A stretch of 64,000 nt of DNA, taken from contig JAHJIN010000431.1 of NCBI GenBank assembly GCA_018823415.1, forward strand, positions 1-64,000, in the 5' to 3' direction. The stretch is from Chloroflexota bacterium. GTDB taxonomy: Bacteria; Chloroflexota; JAHJIN01. Within the stretch, counting starts at the first letter, position 1; each line of letters begins with the position of its first letter. Shown piece by piece: positions 41,382-49,877 of the stretch. The notes below the pieces were generated by a model. That model was not told the DNA's origin. It saw nothing but the letters and a program-made list of their open reading frames with translations, and did not search any database. The position numbers and the translations under genes were made by a program.

Positions 41382-42404
41382 GACTTTATCGGAAATAAGG
41401 TTCAGCCGCTCTTTGCTTCGCACGCTTGGCGCGACGGCGGGCAGTTCTGAAGTTGTGCAACCCACAGGCGATCTCCATCACCCGGTCCGCGAATCCCTCG
41501 GTGGTATTGCGCAACACGTCTTTGACAATCCGACAGCGCTTGACCCCAGCCAGCACATGCTCCACGATGATCCGCACTCGCGAGATCCGCTGGTTGCGGC
41601 GTTTGTCCTGCGCGGACAAGGCTTGGCCCCGGGGCTTCTTTTTCGGTTGCCACGTGGTGACGCCCGCTGGAGCATAGCCTTGGAATCCGGTATCCTGGTA
41701 GAGACTGCACCCGGGCGGAAAGGTGGGTTGTTCCTCATCGCAGATCTTTTTGTCGTGCTTTTTGCCTTCGTGAGTCCGACTCAAGTACTGGACCTGCCGA
41801 CTTTTGAGGGTAACAACCACGTTGTTCTTGACGGTATGGGTGCGCTTTTTGCCACTGTAATACTCGATCTGCTTGGTGACATTGCGCGGGCGCTGGATCC
41901 GCCGTTCGACGCCGTCAATTCCGAACTTGGTCTCGCCGCTCGCGCTGAGCTTCACCGCCAGCCGCGCAGCCTCCCGCTCGGGCAAGACGTTCAGGGTCGC
42001 CAGGGTAGCTTTCAGCACGGGAGCTAGAAGATGCACCCATTCACAGGCCCGCGGCTGGCTCAGGCCAAACTCGGCCCCAAGTACCTCCTGTAAGGGGTAG
42101 CACTTGAAATAGTACAAGATGAACAGCAACTTGTCTTCAATCGTGCGTAACACAGGCTTGCGCCCGCCACCCGACTGGCGTTGCCGGTCGGCCTCGGGCA
42201 GGGCCGTCTGACGTACCTGGACGGCCCACGCGGCCCGAAACGGGTCCACCAGTTCCTCAAACTCTGAGCGATCCAAGCTGGTCATTGCGCGCAATAACTG
42301 GGGCTTGTTCTTGACCTTGGCGTAAGTGAACATCGCTACTCCCAGGGGACAATCTCGTACCAGGAGCAGCTATTTTACCTCGAATCTTATTTCCGATAAA
42401 GTCT
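41382..42404 (-). mobile_element. IS5-family insertion sequence (ISL2-like)
   Basis: 1023 bases with perfect 19-base terminal inverted repeats, AGACTTTATCGGAAATAAG at the left and its complement at 42386-42404. The flanking trinucleotide AAT is repeated (41379-41381 and 42405-42407), fitting the ANT target duplication of the ISL2 subgroup. One transposase gene on the minus strand. Both ends and the gene are intact, so it may be active. Confidence 0.9.
41386..42333 (-). CDS. IS5-family transposase (DDE_4 type)
   Basis: 315 residues. N-terminal helix-turn-helix part (LLFILYYFKCYPLQEVLGAEFGLSQPRACEWVH), then the DDE domain: first Asp in FGIDGVERRIQRP, second in CSLYQDTGFQGYAP, Glu in RVRIIVEHVLAGVKRCRIV, spaced as in IS5/DDE_Tnp_4 enzymes. 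Fills nearly the whole element between the inverted repeats. No frame break. Confidence 0.95.
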   Translation of the reverse strand: MFTYAKVKNKPQLLRAMTSLDRSEFEELVDPFRAAWAVQVRQTALPEADRQRQSGGGRKPVLRTIEDKLLFILYYFKCYPLQEVLGAEFGLSQPRACEWVHLLAPVLKATLATLNVLPEREAARLAVKLSASGETKFGIDGVERRIQRPRNVTKQIEYYSGKKRTHTVKNNVVVTLKSRQVQYLSRTHEGKKHDKKICDEEQPTFPPGCSLYQDTGFQGYAPAGVTTWQPKKKPRGQALSAQDKRRNQRISRVRIIVEHVLAGVKRCRIVKDVLRNTTEGFADRVMEIACGLHNFRTARRRAKRAKQRAAEPYFR

Positions 42405-42867
42405 AATGTACCTTGACGGCAAAGGGAAACGTCTCCGCAGCAGCCTGCCCCCCCTTGTAACGCACACCTGCCACTATCGACAGTGGCGCTACACCTTCAG
42501 GCCAGCAAGCTCCAGGCTCGGGCCAATCGCACACTGCTGCCAAGTCGGTGGTTGGATTCTTGCCTGTTATCGTCAAGTGTAGCAGAGCCGAGGTGTCTTG
42601 GGTTACCCTGTCACTATCATGCCAAAAAACCGCACGCCCCGGATAATATGCATCGCGCATTGCCATAGCCAAGACAAAGGGTTCGTCACTCGTGATGAGG
42701 ATGTCAAAGGTGTACGATTCTCCCACGGCCAATTCGAGAAGCCCAGATGGTGGGGGATTTAGCAGTGTGATGGTGGCAGTAGGGGCGGCTGTGGCCGGCG
42801 AAGCAGGAATACTCGTCAGCAACACACCAACGATCATAATACCAAGTAGAGCCAAGCGCTTTTTCAT
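42403..42867 (-). CDS. Secreted hypothetical protein
   Basis: 154 residues from ATG 42867 (MKKRLALLGIMIVGVLLTSIPASPATA), with AGGAGGT ahead; clear signal peptide. The mature part (ATITLLNPPPSGLLELAVGESYTFDILI...) suggests an Ig-like beta sandwich with two or three Cys (AAVCDWPEPGACWPEG). The stop codon TAG is made at the exact junction with the IS5 element; removing the element and one AAT would still give TAG, so the protein end seems unchanged. It is trapped between two insertion sequences. Confidence 0.7.
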   Translation of the reverse strand: MKKRLALLGIMIVGVLLTSIPASPATAAPTATITLLNPPPSGLLELAVGESYTFDILITSDEPFVLAMAMRDAYYPGRAVFWHDSDRVTQDTSALLHLTITGKNPTTDLAAVCDWPEPGACWPEGVAPLSIVAGVRYKGGQAAAETFPFAVKVH

Positions 42868-42942
42868 TCTCGACCTCCTGATGACAGACAGCAGATTACC
42901 CAAGTTGTCCTGAAAACTGCCAGCACTGAATGGAAATATAGG

Positions 42943-44641
42943 CTAGCAGCCTGTCGGAGTGAAAATAATGATATGCGGTAGTGCCTGGTTCTCGCCAGGT
43001 CAATTAGCAAATCGGCGGACACGACCCGGTTTGGACGCCCGCGAGGGGCGTGGATCACCACTGCCTGCGGCTACGCTGGCGGTTTTATGCCCGCATGGGG
43101 CTTGCTGCACCCTGCTCCGGGGCTCCTTTCGGCTCGTAGACGCAGTGATCCCCCGATCACTACGCCCCCATCAGCGTGTGGAGCCGCTTCAAGTTCCAGG
43201 CCAGGCACACCAGGCCCCACTCGCCCGCCGCGGCCACCAGGCCCCGCAGCGAGAACTGGCGAAAGCCCAACACCTCCTTGATAATGCCAATGACCGGTTC
43301 CACGGTGCACTTGCGCAGCCGATAGATGGCTTTACCGATGTCCGTGCGCAGCTTGTAGGCCATCTTGACTATCGGACTGGCATCGGCGGCGGGAGGCTCG
43401 GGGCTGGCCGCAAAGAACTCTGTCCAGTTGCGCTGGTGCGGTTCGCGCCCCGTGGCAATATAAGGGTCAATGCCGCGCGATTCCAAGCCCTGGATGTTGG
43501 TGGGGCTGAAATAGCCGTGGTCCAGGGCCGCCGCAGGGGGACGACCCAAGGCCGCGGGGATGGCGTCCACCGTGGGCAGAGCTTCGGCCGTGTCCACGGG
43601 ATGGTTCGACAGGGTGTGGGCCACAACGTCCGGGACCTTGCGGGCGATGAACAAGCTGTCCTGATCCACCGCCGCTTGGACATTGTAATGCTGATCAAAG
43701 CCCCCGTTGGTGCTGTTCTTCATGATGCGCGAATCGGGGTCGGTAAAGTTGTACTGATCTTTATCTCGCGGGCCGGGCTCCGGCGGTTGCGGCGCGCGAC
43801 CGCCGGGTTTACGTCCCGTCCGCTGCGCTTTTTCCTCACGCTCGCGCACTTTGGCCTCATACGCGGCTTGCTCCGCTTCATCCCGCTCCTGCGCTCGGGC
43901 TTCCAGGACCGCGCGCGCCTGAGCCAGGTTGAGCAGCCGTTCCTGGCGGAAGGCCAGCTCCGCCTCAATATCCAACCCGGCCGGCCGGTCATGCTGGTCC
44001 GCTTGCTCGCCCAAAGCCAACAGCGCGGCGACTTCCGTCTGCAGGCGTTGCTCCAGTTTGGGCAGATAGCCATAGCTCACGGCCTTGCTCTTGGAGGCAT
44101 CGGCATGGATCTTGCTGCCGTCCAGGCTAATGCGCCCCAGGTGCAGATAGCCCAACTCGTGGGCCACGACCAACACCTGCACGAACAACTCCTGGATCTC
44201 GGCCAGAAAGTCCTTCCGAAACTGGGCGATGGTCGAATGATCTGGATGCCAGCCGCCCGCGAGGAAGCGCATGGGAATGACCTCGTACGTCGCTTTCTCG
44301 ATCCGGCGCGAACTGAACGTGCCCGTTGCATAGCCGTAGAGCAGCAACGCCAACAGCATCGCGGGCGCGTAGGCCTCGCCGCCCACCGGCGCGTATTGCG
44401 CCTCGATGGCGCTCAAATCCAGCAGCGCGATGATCGCGACCACAAAGCGGGCCAGGTGGTCGGCGGGCACACACTCGTCGATCGTCAGGGTTTGCTGCCC
44501 CGAGCGCTCATAATCTACCGTCTTGAACCTGCGGGCCATGAACAGTTCTCCTCACTACCGATGTCTTGGCTGTTCTCGATACCCGCACATTGTAGCGCAT
44601 ATTGCCTGCGGAGGGAAGCCCCCTCTCCGACAGGCTGCTAG
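42943..44641 (-). mobile_element. IS1182-family insertion sequence
   Basis: 1699 bases with perfect 17-base terminal inverted repeats CTAGCAGCCTGTCGGAG (42943-42959) and its complement (44625-44641). One intact transposase gene. The TAGCAGCCTGTC ends are characteristic of IS1182-type elements. Confidence 0.9.
43160..44539 (-). CDS. IS1182-family transposase
   Basis: 459 residues. N-terminal QQTLTIDECVPADHLARFVVAIIALLDLS, then YAPAMLLALLLYGYATGTFSSRRIEKATYEVIPMRFLAGG, HPDHSTIAQFRKDFL and the DDE domain with ISLDGSKIHADASKSKAVSY (first Asp), a long charged coiled-coil insertion, LDHGYFSPTNIQGLESRGIDPYIATGRE and the C-terminal RLRKCTVEPVIGIIKEVLGFRQFSLRG containing the Glu. Full length, no frameshift. 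Confidence 0.95.
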   Translation of the reverse strand: MARRFKTVDYERSGQQTLTIDECVPADHLARFVVAIIALLDLSAIEAQYAPVGGEAYAPAMLLALLLYGYATGTFSSRRIEKATYEVIPMRFLAGGWHPDHSTIAQFRKDFLAEIQELFVQVLVVAHELGYLHLGRISLDGSKIHADASKSKAVSYGYLPKLEQRLQTEVAALLALGEQADQHDRPAGLDIEAELAFRQERLLNLAQARAVLEARAQERDEAEQAAYEAKVREREEKAQRTGRKPGGRAPQPPEPGPRDKDQYNFTDPDSRIMKNSTNGGFDQHYNVQAAVDQDSLFIARKVPDVVAHTLSNHPVDTAEALPTVDAIPAALGRPPAAALDHGYFSPTNIQGLESRGIDPYIATGREPHQRNWTEFFAASPEPPAADASPIVKMAYKLRTDIGKAIYRLRKCTVEPVIGIIKEVLGFRQFSLRGLVAAAGEWGLVCLAWNLKRLHTLMGA

Positions 44642-44712
44642 ACCATGTATCCGATAAGCATCCTCCTTCCCTGCGAGGTCTCGCTCGCCGGGCGAGTTTC
44701 GCAATGGCCGGA

Positions 44713-46107
44713 TCAACCGGACAACTGCCAGCGGACAAAGCCCTTGACCTCGGTCCACAGCGCGCCGGGGCCTTGCTGGCGCGCCAGCTGCCAGCCCCGG
44801 GCCAGGCGTTGGCCCCAGGTAGCCGGGCGCACCGGCGGCGGCTGGCCCGGGGCAACCAGCGGCGGCTGGTAGATCGGCTCGCCCTGGGGCGAGCGGTCGG
44901 CGGCCAGACGGGACGACTGGCAAAAGCGCAGCAGAGGCCGCGTCACCATGGGCCAGGTGAGCTGCCGGGTGGCGGCCTGGAACCGGGGCCGCAGGTCAGC
45001 CTTGAGGTCCGGGCGGTCCAGCATCTCGACCAACGCCTCGCGCACGGCGGCCACGTCCCCGGGCGCCACCACCTGCCCCAGCCCGTGCTCATGGATGAGG
45101 TCGGCCATAGCGTCGCCCCGCGTGGCGATGGTGGGCAGGCCGGCCCACAGATAATCCAGGATGCGGGTGCGGAACGAAAAGCGCGTTTCCAGGTGGTCCA
45201 TGTGCAGGCTCACGCCCACATCGGCCTCCAGGAGATAGTTCACGCGCTCGTCATAGGCCACCCAATCGTTGAAAAACACCTGCCGCTGGTACACGTGCAG
45301 GTCCTGGCTCAGGGCAATGGCCTGCTCGATCATCTCGAACCCACGCACAAAGGGGTTGGGATGGCGAATGCCCATAAAGAATAGCTTGACGTCCGGGCGC
45401 GTGGGGGCCAATTCGGCGATGGCCCGGATCAGCGTGAGCGGGTCGAACCAGTTATAGACGCCGCCGCCCCACAGGATCACCCGGTCCGTGGGGCCGATGC
45501 CGGGGTACACGCCCTTGAGCACGGGCCGGGCCTGCACGGGCGGTGCGTCGGGCACGCCAAAAGGCACCACGTCGATGAGCCGGCGCAAGGTGCTGTCGTC
45601 GGCATACGTGAGGGGATTGACGCGGTTCAGGGCCGACAGCAAGCCCAGCCAATAATCGCGCTGCTTTTCGCTGGCGCACAGAAAAAAATCGGCGTGCAAA
45701 AGCTGGTGGGTGAGCAGCGCCAGCACATGGTTGTGGTCGGCGCCCCGGGACTCGGCCTCGCGGTAGCTGAGGAACTGCAGGTTCTCCAGGTTGAACGGGT
45801 CGTACACATCCAGCACGATGGGGATATTCATGGTCGCCAGGAACGGGTACGAGCTGAGGGTGAGGCCCGACAGCACCAGCACGTCCTGGTTTTCGGCCGC
45901 CTCGCGGACGCCGGGGCCGCTGTACTCGTATTTGCGAAATGCCACGCCGTCGGGCAGCGGGCCATCGGGCTGGTTGGGGGCGGCGAGCGTGACCTGGCAG
46001 TGGGGCTGCAGGGCGCGGGCAAACTCCCAGCAGCGAATGGCCGGGCCGGCCATTCGCTGCCCGACAACGTCATGGCTGACTACCAGGACGCGGCTAGGGT
46101 CGGTCAT
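44713..46107 (-). CDS. Glycosyltransferase, GT4-like
   Basis: 464 residues. RVLVVSHDVVGQRMAGPAIRCWEFARALQPHCQVTLAAP is the usual N-terminus of GT-B enzymes; RVILWGGGVYNWFDPLTLIRAIAEL, LFFMGIRHPNPF, and FRTRILDYLWAGLPTIATRGDAMADLIHEHGLGQVV form the donor-binding half. The C-terminal ~80 residues (QGEPIYQPPLVAPGQPPPVRPATWG...) are an extra tail. It starts inside the end of the upstream GT2 gene (14-base overlap). Last gene of the polysaccharide operon before the IS1182 element. Confidence 0.9.
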   Translation of the reverse strand: MTDPSRVLVVSHDVVGQRMAGPAIRCWEFARALQPHCQVTLAAPNQPDGPLPDGVAFRKYEYSGPGVREAAENQDVLVLSGLTLSSYPFLATMNIPIVLDVYDPFNLENLQFLSYREAESRGADHNHVLALLTHQLLHADFFLCASEKQRDYWLGLLSALNRVNPLTYADDSTLRRLIDVVPFGVPDAPPVQARPVLKGVYPGIGPTDRVILWGGGVYNWFDPLTLIRAIAELAPTRPDVKLFFMGIRHPNPFVRGFEMIEQAIALSQDLHVYQRQVFFNDWVAYDERVNYLLEADVGVSLHMDHLETRFSFRTRILDYLWAGLPTIATRGDAMADLIHEHGLGQVVAPGDVAAVREALVEMLDRPDLKADLRPRFQAATRQLTWPMVTRPLLRFCQSSRLAADRSPQGEPIYQPPLVAPGQPPPVRPATWGQRLARGWQLARQQGPGALWTEVKGFVRWQLSG

Positions 46108-47446
46108 CGGACTGCTCGAACAGGGTATCGATGCCAAACAATCGGACCAGGTAATGCTGCATGGCGGCATATTCGGTCGTAAAGTAGCTCACCTCCAGGG
46201 GCAGGCCAAACAACTGGAACAGCTCTCGGTCTGACCGCCGCCGGTGGGCCTGGATCCAGGCGCGTTTCTCCAGCATGCGTGCCTGCAGCACGGCGACGTC
46301 GTGAGCAGCCACCAGATAGGCCAGGGCCTGGGCGGGGACGTTGACGGTGCCATCTTTTTGGGCCTGGGCGCGGGGAGCGCGGAACAATCGCCGCCACGAG
46401 CGTCCCTCGGTGCGGCGCCGCACCTCATCGCGGGACCTGCGCGCCAGGGTCACCGGGCCGTCCCGGCGCAGGGTGGCGAGGGTCTGGCCCAGGTAGTAGC
46501 GCGCGTCGTAGCGCGGCGGGGCCGGCGGAGCGCCGGGTGCGGCCTCGGCCGGGGGGCTGACCAGATCCGGGGGCAGGTCGGGCGCCGGGCACGACCGATA
46601 GAGCCGCTCGTCGATCCCGGCGCTGAGATAGGCGCGCTCCAGGAGCAACTGGTAGGCCACCGGCAGCAGCTGCTGGAGATACGCCTCTTCATAGTTCTTG
46701 ATCATGGTGAGCATGGCGTTGCGCTCATACAGCACGCGCTTTTTCTCGTTGGCGACCTGGCCCCAGTAGCCGTGGTGCCGGTGGTAGGTGATGGAGCGCG
46801 GCGCCAGCACGAGCCGGTGGCCCAACACCCACAGCCGCCAACCCAGGTCCAGGTCCTCGTAATACGCGAAAAAGTCCTCGTCAAAGCCGCCGGCGTCCAG
46901 GAACTCCTGGCGGCGCACCAGCATGGCCCCGCCGCAGACGAACAGCAGCGGCTGCACTGCGTCAAACTCGTCCACCTTGTCGCTGAGCCAGCCCAACTGA
47001 TAGCCAAAGCCATAAAAGTTCATGCCGCCGCCGGCAAAATCGATGGCCTGACCGTCCCAGGTGAGGATCTTGCTGCCGGAACCGACCACCATCGGGTCAT
47101 CCAGCAACGGCCGCACCAGCTCGATGATCCAGCGCGGGTGCACACGCATGTCATTGTTCAAAAAGGCCACGCATTCGCCGCTGGCCTGCGCCGCTGCCAG
47201 GTTGTTGCCCTTGCTAAAGCCATAGTTGCATTCGGCCTGGACAACGTGGACCTCGGGGAACTGGGCACGCACGAACTCGACGGACCCGTCGGTGGAGGCA
47301 TTGTCCATGAGCATCAGCTCCAGCCGGTCCGCCGGGTAGTTCAACTCGCGCAGGGACCGAAAGCATGGTTCCAGGTGCTCCAGCCCGTTATAGTTGAGCA
47401 CGATCACGCTGACCGACGGTAGTTCGTGGTCGCTGTCTTTTCTCAT
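46094..47446 (-). CDS. GT2-family glycosyltransferase (rhamnosyltransferase-like) with C-terminal extension
   Basis: 450 residues. GT-A domain: VSVIVLNYNGLEHLEPCFRSLRELNY, LMLMDNASTDGSVEFV, NYGFSKGNNLAAAQASGECVAFLNNDMRVHP (DxD-like NND), LFVCGGAMLVRRQEFLDAGGFDEDFFAYYEDLDLGWRLWVLGHRLV with the catalytic ED motif. Residues ~300-450 form a separate, unassigned C-terminal region with a helix-rich end. Part of the polysaccharide operon. Confidence 0.92.
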   Translation of the reverse strand: MRKDSDHELPSVSVIVLNYNGLEHLEPCFRSLRELNYPADRLELMLMDNASTDGSVEFVRAQFPEVHVVQAECNYGFSKGNNLAAAQASGECVAFLNNDMRVHPRWIIELVRPLLDDPMVVGSGSKILTWDGQAIDFAGGGMNFYGFGYQLGWLSDKVDEFDAVQPLLFVCGGAMLVRRQEFLDAGGFDEDFFAYYEDLDLGWRLWVLGHRLVLAPRSITYHRHHGYWGQVANEKKRVLYERNAMLTMIKNYEEAYLQQLLPVAYQLLLERAYLSAGIDERLYRSCPAPDLPPDLVSPPAEAAPGAPPAPPRYDARYYLGQTLATLRRDGPVTLARRSRDEVRRRTEGRSWRRLFRAPRAQAQKDGTVNVPAQALAYLVAAHDVAVLQARMLEKRAWIQAHRRRSDRELFQLFGLPLEVSYFTTEYAAMQHYLVRLFGIDTLFEQSDDRP

Positions 47447-47482
47447 GAATACACCGGTATTGGTAGATTGGTGGATGGTTGT

Positions 47483-48340
47483 TCAGCGGGCCTGGCGTTC
47501 GGCCAGGTAGGCGGCCAGCGCCTCTTGCCAGGGGCGCATGTCGTCCAGGCCGATGCGCGCCAGGGCAGCGTTTTCCAGCACCGAATGCGGGGGCCGGGTG
47601 GCGGCGGCGCCAAAGGCCCCGGTGGTGGTGGGCGACAGGTTGGGCGAGACGCCGGCCAGTTCGAATATCTGCCCGGCGAACTGGAACCAGGAGCAGGCCC
47701 CGGCGCTGGTGATGTGATAGAGCCCATAGTGCTCGGTCTGGATGAGCCGGGCGATGGCCCGGGCCAGGTCCACGGTATAGGTGGGGGTGAGCACCTGGTC
47801 GTCCACCACGCGAATGTCCTTGCCCTCGCGCGCCAGGCGCAGCATCAGCTCCACAAAGTTGCCGCCCTTGCCGCTGCTCCCGGCCACGCCGTACAGCCCC
47901 GAGCTGCGGACCACAAAATGCTGCGGGCACAGATAGCGGACCAGGTATTCGCCGGCCAGCTTGGATACGCCATACACGTTGATGGGGTGCGGCGCGTCGT
48001 CCTCGGTGTACGGCCGGCCCTTGTGCCCGTCAAATACGTAATCGGTGCTCAGGTGCACGAGCGTGGCCCCGTGCTCGCGACAGGCCAGGGCCACGCTTCG
48101 CACGCCCAGGGCATTGACGGCAAAAGACCGGTCGGGGTTGCCTTCGCACTCGTCTACCTTGTGATAGGCCGCCAGGTTGATCACTGCCTGGGGCCGGTGC
48201 TGCGCCATCATGGCCTGGACCGACTCGGCCTCGCAGATCTCGACGTCGGCGTGGGCGAGGGGTATCACTTGCTCATCGGTCAGGGCCTTGACCAGGTCAT
48301 GGCCCAGTTGGCCAGTGGCGCCAATGACGGCAATCTTCAT
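47483..48340 (-). CDS. rmlD: dTDP-4-dehydrorhamnose reductase-like short-chain dehydrogenase
   Basis: 285 residues. MKIAVIGATGQLGHDLVKAL Rossmann motif, VINLAAYHKVDECEGNPDRSFAVNALG, LVHLSTDYVFDGHKGRPYTEDDAPHPINVYGVSKLAGE with the STDYVFDG block and the Tyr-x3-Lys catalytic pair, and RSSGLYG. Reduces the 4-keto group of a nucleotide sugar, probably making dTDP-rhamnose or a related 6-deoxyhexose. RmlA and RmlB are not in the window. The start overlaps the epimerase stop by four bases. Confidence 0.88.
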   Translation of the reverse strand: MKIAVIGATGQLGHDLVKALTDEQVIPLAHADVEICEAESVQAMMAQHRPQAVINLAAYHKVDECEGNPDRSFAVNALGVRSVALACREHGATLVHLSTDYVFDGHKGRPYTEDDAPHPINVYGVSKLAGEYLVRYLCPQHFVVRSSGLYGVAGSSGKGGNFVELMLRLAREGKDIRVVDDQVLTPTYTVDLARAIARLIQTEHYGLYHITSAGACSWFQFAGQIFELAGVSPNLSPTTTGAFGAAATRPPHSVLENAALARIGLDDMRPWQEALAAYLAERQAR

Positions 48341-49401
48341 GCTCGTGCCTCCGATGGCCCGGCCTCGAACACCGAGCCGGTGATGCCAATGATTTGCTGG
48401 GCCTCTTCGAGCAAGCGCATCCAGCGGATGTTGTAATAGCGCGGGTTGTCGAAATCGGTGTACCCATAGCGCCGTATTTTTTCCACCAGGTCTTCTACCG
48501 ATTCCTGAACCGATACCACCGGCCGGAACCCCAAGACACGGGTGATCTTGGCGGTGCTGACACGATAGCTACGCACGCCGCGATAGCCGAAATCTGGCTG
48601 AATCTGCACGGGCACGCCCACGTCGGCCAGGGCGCTTTGCACGCGCAGGGCCAACTCCGAGATGCGCATATTGCGATAGGACACGTTGAATATCTGGCCC
48701 TTGACCTTGTCTTCCGGGGCTTCCAGGCAGGCGATATAGGCCCGGGCCACGTCACGCACATCAACCAGCGGGCGCCACATCTCGCCGCCCAGGTGCAGGG
48801 TCAGCGTGCCCTGGGTAAAGGCGCTCTTGACAAAGGTGTTCACAACCAGGTCATAACGCATGCGCGGCGAAAAGCCATAGATGGTTCCTTTACGCAGGAT
48901 CACCGGGCAAAAGTCGTCGTTGTTCATCTGCAACAAGATGCGCTCGGCCTCGTACTTGGAGCTGGCATACGCCGCGCGCGGCTGGACCACGGATTCTTCG
49001 TCCAGCAGCACGTCCTTTTCTTCGTTGCCCACGCCCTGGTCATAGATCGAGCACGATGAGGCAAAGATATAGCGCCGCACACCCTCGCGCTTGCAGATCT
49101 CGGCCAGGCGCTGCGTGGCAATGGTGTTCATCTCGTAATTGGCCTTGGGGTTGTATTCGGCAGTGGGGTCGTTGGACAGGCCGCCGATGTTGAACACTGC
49201 ATCCACGTCTTGCATGACGCCGGCCGGGGGCACGCGCATGTCGGCCACAATGAGCTCTACCCGGTCGCGGATGTCGCGCAGGCCCTCCTCGCCATAGTAC
49301 AGGCGATCCAGCACCTTGACGGCATAGCCGCGTTCCAGGAGCTCTTCGGCCAGAATGGCACCCACATAGCCAGCCCCACCTACCAGCAATACCTTGCGCA
49401 T
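48337..49401 (-). CDS. NAD-dependent sugar epimerase/dehydratase (extended SDR)
   Basis: 354 residues. VLLVGGAGYVGAILAEELLERGY, VKVLDRLYYGEEGL, DAVFNIGGLSNDPTAEYNP, RRYIFASSCSIYDQGV, YASSKYEAERI (Tyr-x3-Lys), ILRKGTIYGFSPRMRYDLVVNTFV and RPLVDVRDVARAYIA. Extended SDR acting on a nucleotide-sugar, substrate not known. Lies between the RmlC-like and RmlD-like genes, so it belongs to synthesis of the polysaccharide's unusual sugar. Confidence 0.9.
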   Translation of the reverse strand: MRKVLLVGGAGYVGAILAEELLERGYAVKVLDRLYYGEEGLRDIRDRVELIVADMRVPPAGVMQDVDAVFNIGGLSNDPTAEYNPKANYEMNTIATQRLAEICKREGVRRYIFASSCSIYDQGVGNEEKDVLLDEESVVQPRAAYASSKYEAERILLQMNNDDFCPVILRKGTIYGFSPRMRYDLVVNTFVKSAFTQGTLTLHLGGEMWRPLVDVRDVARAYIACLEAPEDKVKGQIFNVSYRNMRISELALRVQSALADVGVPVQIQPDFGYRGVRSYRVSTAKITRVLGFRPVVSVQESVEDLVEKIRRYGYTDFDNPRYYNIRWMRLLEEAQQIIGITGSVFEAGPSEARA

Positions 49402-49404
49402 GGC

Positions 49405-49869
49405 TTATTTTCCCTTCACGGTCCACACATCGCCAAAGGCATCCGGCGGGATCCGCACTTCGTCTGGATTGGCGCGGTTGTAAGAGTGGCTGGCGGTGCT
49501 GATCATCTGGGTATCGTCTTCCAGCGACATCCAGCCATGATAGACGCCCGGCGGCACCACGATGAGACGCGGATTGCGTTCGCCGGCGATAATGGTCATC
49601 ATCTCGCCATAGGTGGGACTGTCCGCACGGTCATCGCGCAGCACAAACTTGGCGCTGCCGTGGCTGATAAAAAACCAGTCCCACAGCTCGTGGTGCTTGT
49701 GGAACGCGCGAATGATGCCGCGCACCATGTCGCCCACCAGGTACACCTGACCAAAGCGATGTACCACGGCGTGGGGTTCTTCGCCACCGGCCTGGCGGAC
49801 GATCTCGACGAGATAGCCGCGGTCGTCCATGTGTGCCGTCAAGGGGATTACCTGAACATCCTGAATCAT
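49405..49869 (-). CDS. dTDP-4-dehydrorhamnose 3,5-epimerase-like cupin (RmlC family)
   Basis: 154 residues from ATG 49869 with TAGGAGG ahead. Jelly-roll blocks MDDRGYLVEIVRQAGG, FGQVYLVGDMVRGIIRAFHKHHELWDWFFISHGSAKFVLRDDR, IVVPPGVYHGWMSLEDDTQMISTASHSYNRANPDEVRIPPDAFGDVW. His of the RAFHKH block and VYHGW match the RmlC active site region; the RG.HYQ motif is changed to RAFHKH, so the reaction may be a single epimerisation or isomerisation. Confidence 0.88.
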   Translation of the reverse strand: MIQDVQVIPLTAHMDDRGYLVEIVRQAGGEEPHAVVHRFGQVYLVGDMVRGIIRAFHKHHELWDWFFISHGSAKFVLRDDRADSPTYGEMMTIIAGERNPRLIVVPPGVYHGWMSLEDDTQMISTASHSYNRANPDEVRIPPDAFGDVWTVKGK

Positions 49870-49877
49870 GAGTCCTC

